From Sandaracinaceae bacterium (GTDB taxonomy: Bacteria; Myxococcota_A; Polyangia; Polyangiales; Houyiibacteriaceae): 28,430 bases of DNA. The position numbers were made by a program, and so were the translations under genes. The stretch is taken from assembly GCA_016706685.1 (NCBI GenBank), contig JADJJE010000026.1:1-28430 (forward strand). Direction: 5' to 3'. The notes under the pieces were generated by a model. It did no database searches, was not told the origin of the DNA, and saw only the letters and a list, made by a program, of their open reading frames with translations. Shown here in pieces: positions 25,544-28,430 of this stretch (positions are counted from its first letter, which is position 1; the number at the start of each line of letters is the position of its first letter).

Positions 25544-25818
25544 GTCGACCCTGGTGACATCATCATCACGAACACAAGCGAGAACCTAGAAGAGGTCGGG
25601 AAAGCAGTTGCTTGGCTCGGCGGAACCGCATCGTCACTGGTGGCCACGCAACCGTCTTGAAGCACGACCAGGACTCCAAGTTCATCAGCTACTGGCTGCA
25701 GAGCCCTAGCTTCCACCTTCAGAAGAAGAAGCGGTATGCGAACAGTACGAAGGTGATCGACGTCTCCGCCAACAGCCTGGCAAAGATCCGCATCCCCATT
25801 CCGCCCCTCGCGGTGCAG
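25544..25818. repeat. hsdS direct repeat, copy B
   Basis: Partner of 23929-24194. This copy is closer to intact: apart from one gap near 25623 it reads through DIIITNTSENLEEVGKAVAW, HATVLKHDQDSKFISYWLQS and NSLAKIRIPIPPLAVQQEIV into the rest of hsdS. Confidence 0.85.
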
Positions 25819-25848
25819 CAGGAGATCGTGCGCGTACTGGATCTGTTC

Positions 25849-25884
25849 GCAGAGCTGGAAGCAGAGCTGGAAGCAGAGCTGAAG
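25849..25884 (+). repeat. three 12-bp repeats in the hsdS central spacer
   Basis: GCAGAGCTGGAA twice and GCAGAGCTGAAG once encode AELEAELEAELK between the two recognition domains. In EcoR124I-type HsdS proteins a 12-bp repeat at this place (TAEL) sets the gap length of the recognition site. Confidence 0.8.
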
Positions 25885-26566
25885 CTCGCCGCAAGCAGTA
25901 TGCATACTATCGGGATTCTCTCTTGACTTTCAGAGACGCATCTGAAGGTGAAGAGAGGGAAATTAAGATGGACAGCAATGGGTAGGCTAGCCACCATCGT
26001 TCGCGGGGTACTCGCCACGTCCAAATCCACGCCTTCGTCACCGAAAGGGCGGACGACGGGATCCGTGGATCGAGATCGGTGACGACCATACCAGGCGGAG
26101 GGTTCATCGCAGGACCGCTGAACGTGACACTTGCGGGCGCCGAGAAGTCCCGCCGCGTGTACCCTGGTGACTTCGTGCTCTCCAACTCCATGAGCTTCGG
26201 TCGCCCATACATCTCCCAGATCGAGGGCTGCATCCACGACGGTTGGCTGGCCGTCAGCAACTTCGGCGAGTCATTCCTACCGGACTTCCTGTACCACCTA
26301 CTCAGTGCTGCGCCCGTTCAAACAGAATTCGCGCGCCGTGCAGGCGCGGGCACGGTCCAGAACCTGAACGCCGGTATCGTGAAGTCGGTAGTCTTGCCTG
26401 TGCCCCCCCTCGGTGAGCAGCGCCACGCGTCGTCGCGATCCTCGACCAATTCGACGCTCTCGTGAACGTGAAGCCTCTCCGACGGCCTCCCTGCCGGATC
26501 CGCGCGGCGGCAGCGGTATGAGACATGCACGCGACCAGCTGCTGAGGCTTCGTGGAGGCCGCCGGC

Positions 26567-28430
26567 GTGAGCGAGAGTTCCGCCCACTGCACTTTACGCA
26601 CCGCTCGCGGTAAGCGACCAGAAACGCAGCTGGTGGCTGAGTATCCCGGACGAGCAGGGCATCGCCGATGGCTATCAGACCGAGGCGCAGCTCGAGCACG
26701 AGTTCATCGAGCGCCGCAAAGAGGCCCAAGCCTACGAGTACCTGCCCATCGCAGGCAGGGGCGCAGCTCATCGCGAACCTGCGCGCGCAGCTGGGCTTCC
26801 AACGGCGTCACGTTCTCGGACAACGAGTTAGAACTTCACGGAGCGCGTAGCCAAACCAACCACGGCCGGGAACAAGACCCGTCGCATTCAGGAAGGGGAC
26901 CAGTTCCAGGTCCTGGTCCGCGACGACGGGTCCACACAGAACATCAAGCTCCTCGACAAGAAGCATCCACAACAATCACCTCCAGGTCATCAACCAGTAC
27001 GAGGTCAGTGAGGGGTCAGGCCGCTGCGCTCGGAGGCCAGCCCTTCTTTGTAATGACCATCCCTCATCGACGGTCTGCCCACTGGTCCAGCTATCCACGA
27101 GCTGAAGCGTCGCAGCGTGGACATCCGCGAGCCTTCAACCAGATCAACCGCTACCGAAAGCGGGACTCGTTTTGGGCGGGCTCGGGACTCTTCGACTACA
27201 CCCAGATATTCGTGCATCACCAGCAGCACGCGCTGACGAAGTACTACAGCAACACCACGCGACGACAGCACCTCGACGAAGCCGAAAGCGGCGGGAGACG
27301 AGAGTACGAGTAACGTCGAACTCCTATGAATTCACCTCCTGGGTGGGCAGACGCCACGAACCGGCCGATTCCAGAGCCTGGCGGGCTTCACCGAGACGCG
27401 TTCTTCGCGAAGCACGTTTGCTCGCCGTGCTCGCCTCGATACTGCTCACGGCCGACCGAATACTGCTCGTCATGCGGCCCTACCAGATCCGCGGCCACCG
27501 GAAGGGGATCCTGAACAAGATAGACATCGCCCGGAACGCCAGAACTCTCGGCACCGTCCATGCAGGCGGCTATGTCTGGCCCTTTTCCGGCTCCGGTAAG
27601 ACGCTTTCCTGGCTTCAGAACGGCGCAGCTGGCGTCGCGGGGCGAGGGCGTGGCCAAGGTGCTGTTCGTGGTGCGGATCGCAAAGACCTCGATTACCAGA
27701 CCATGCTGGAGTACGACCGCTTCGAGATGGGCGCCGCCAACTCGAACACCTCCACCGCCGTGCTCAAGCGACAGCTGGGTGACCCATCCGCCCGCATCAT
27801 CGTCACCACGATCCAGAAGCTGTCGACGTTCATCGCCGGGAACCGAGACCACGCCGTGTACGACGGCCACGTCGTCATCATCTTCGACGAGTGCCACCGC
27901 AGCCAGTTCGGCGACATGCATACGGTTATCGGGCGCGCGTTCAGCCAGTATACGCTGTTCGGGTTCACGGGCACGCCATCTTCGCAGAGAACTCTTCTAC
28001 CGGCGGAGATGCGAAGCGGCGAACCACCGAGCAAACAGTTGGGCGGCTCATCCCACACACGTACACGATTACATGGACGCGATCACCGACAGAACGTGCT
28101 CCCGTTCCGCATCGACTACGTCAACACCATCCAAGCTGCCACGCCGGTGACCGACAAGCAAGTGTTCGGGATCCGACGCGGAGCGCGCGTGCTGGCCCCT
28201 CGGCGCGTGAGCCAGGTCGTCGCCTACACCCGCGAGCACTTCGAGCAGAAGACCAAAACGGAGCAGAAGCTACAAAGCATCGCGTGCTCACCAACATCGC
28301 CGAGGTCGCTGGCGCTCGCAGCAAAGATCCCTCGAAAGAAGCGGGAAAGTCGCGACCACGGATCGATGGCTTCAACTCCATCTTTGCCACAGCCTCCATC
28401 GACGCCGCCAAGCGCTTCTACGCGGAGTTC
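26567..28430 (+). pseudogene. hsdR: type I restriction enzyme motor/nuclease subunit, partial and frameshifted as read
   Basis: Probably starts at the GTG in the GTGA overlap with hsdS (VSESSAHCTL). Typical HsdR sequence follows in changing frames: QKRSWWLSIPDEQGIADGYQ, NGVTFSDNELE, ELKRRSVDIRE (with the E-x-K of the nuclease site, about 27100), QINRYRKRDSFWAGSGLFDY, Walker A GSGKT (27589-27603), KVLFVV, RQLGDPSARIIVTTIQKLST, DECH box IIFDECHRSQFGD (about 27887) and motif III FGFTGTP (about 27960). It continues past the window end. HsdR drives ATP-dependent DNA translocation and cleavage. More than eight frame changes in 1.9 kb point to poor sequence quality rather than natural decay, since motifs stay conserved. 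Confidence 0.75.

Larger units (their letters stand above)
25544..26570 (+). pseudogene. hsdS: hsdS specificity subunit, 3' part
   Basis: Resumes the end of the first target-recognition domain, then a central conserved helix (VRVLDLFAELEAELEAELKL) and the family phrase QYAYYRDSLLTFRDAS after a frame change near 25890. A second domain follows (VRGVLATS; then TIPGGGFIAGPLNVTL, VYPGDFVLSNSMSFGRPYIS, GCIHDGWLAVSNFGESFLPD, VLPVPPLGEQR) with frame changes near 26075 and 26425. The last part near 26440-26570 encodes an AILDQFD..LV-like second conserved helix in mixed frames. So both halves of a two-domain HsdS are present but cannot be translated as one chain. Probably ends at the TGA of the GTGA at 26567-26570. 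Confidence 0.65.

Overview
The window is very GC-rich and coding-dense. Small Cys- or Gly/Thr-rich lipoproteins, a signal-peptide TPR protein and many GMC, SDR and regulator genes make a myxobacterium-like organism (Myxococcota, Polyangia/Sandaracinaceae-type) my best guess. That assignment is inferred from gene content only. Many conserved genes carry single-base frameshifts, often in short homopolymers, and quality gets worse after about 23.9 kb. This looks more like an error-prone or draft assembly than gene decay, so several genes are annotated across frameshifts.

Left part (1-7.9 kb): a possible partial secreted protein, a small lipoprotein, a frameshifted lipoprotein translationally coupled to a TPR periplasmic protein (minus strand), and a DUF393/DCC thiol oxidoreductase. 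Divergent from these is a tight plus-strand operon: GntR/FadR-type regulator, small helical protein, GMC oxidoreductase, protein of unknown function. It is followed by a lipoprotein, a DUF1330 protein and a TetR regulator.

Centre (8.0-14.0 kb): the most unusual part. An operon encodes (1) an alkylsulfatase-like metallo-hydrolase (MBL, dimerisation and SCP2-like domains) fused in one chain to a PAPS-type sulfotransferase, (2) a Gfo/Idh/MocA oxidoreductase and (3) an SDR. A perfect 16-bp palindrome lies just before the operon, probably the operator of the neighbouring TetR protein. The operon is bracketed by two same-orientation copies of a 432-435-bp non-coding element. Each copy has terminal inverted repeats and covarying internal hairpins, and copy 1 has an 8-bp target duplication. 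I read these as MITE-like elements.

Right-centre (14.0-21.2 kb): a YeiH-family putative sulfate exporter and a YeiE-like LysR regulator, normally divergent neighbours, are separated by a 482-aa lipoprotein gene. A 51-bp imperfect duplication of the lysR start region marks the other edge of this segment. Then follow a TetR regulator divergent from a Coq4-like protein, a BASS-family transporter, a Cys-rich lipoprotein and Dps.

Right end (21.3-28.4 kb): a type I restriction-modification operon, hsdM - KilA-N gene - hsdS - hsdR, with overlapping start/stop codons. hsdS is split by a degenerate DDE transposase element lying between two 266-275-bp copies of the same hsdS segment, and it carries three 12-bp repeats in the central spacer. 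hsdR runs off the window and is broken by frameshifts as read.

Working model (inference): the central operon plus GMC, SDR and Gfo/Idh enzymes handle a sulfated alcohol, lipid or sterol-like compound. The sulfate exporter nearby could relieve sulfate released by the sulfatase half.
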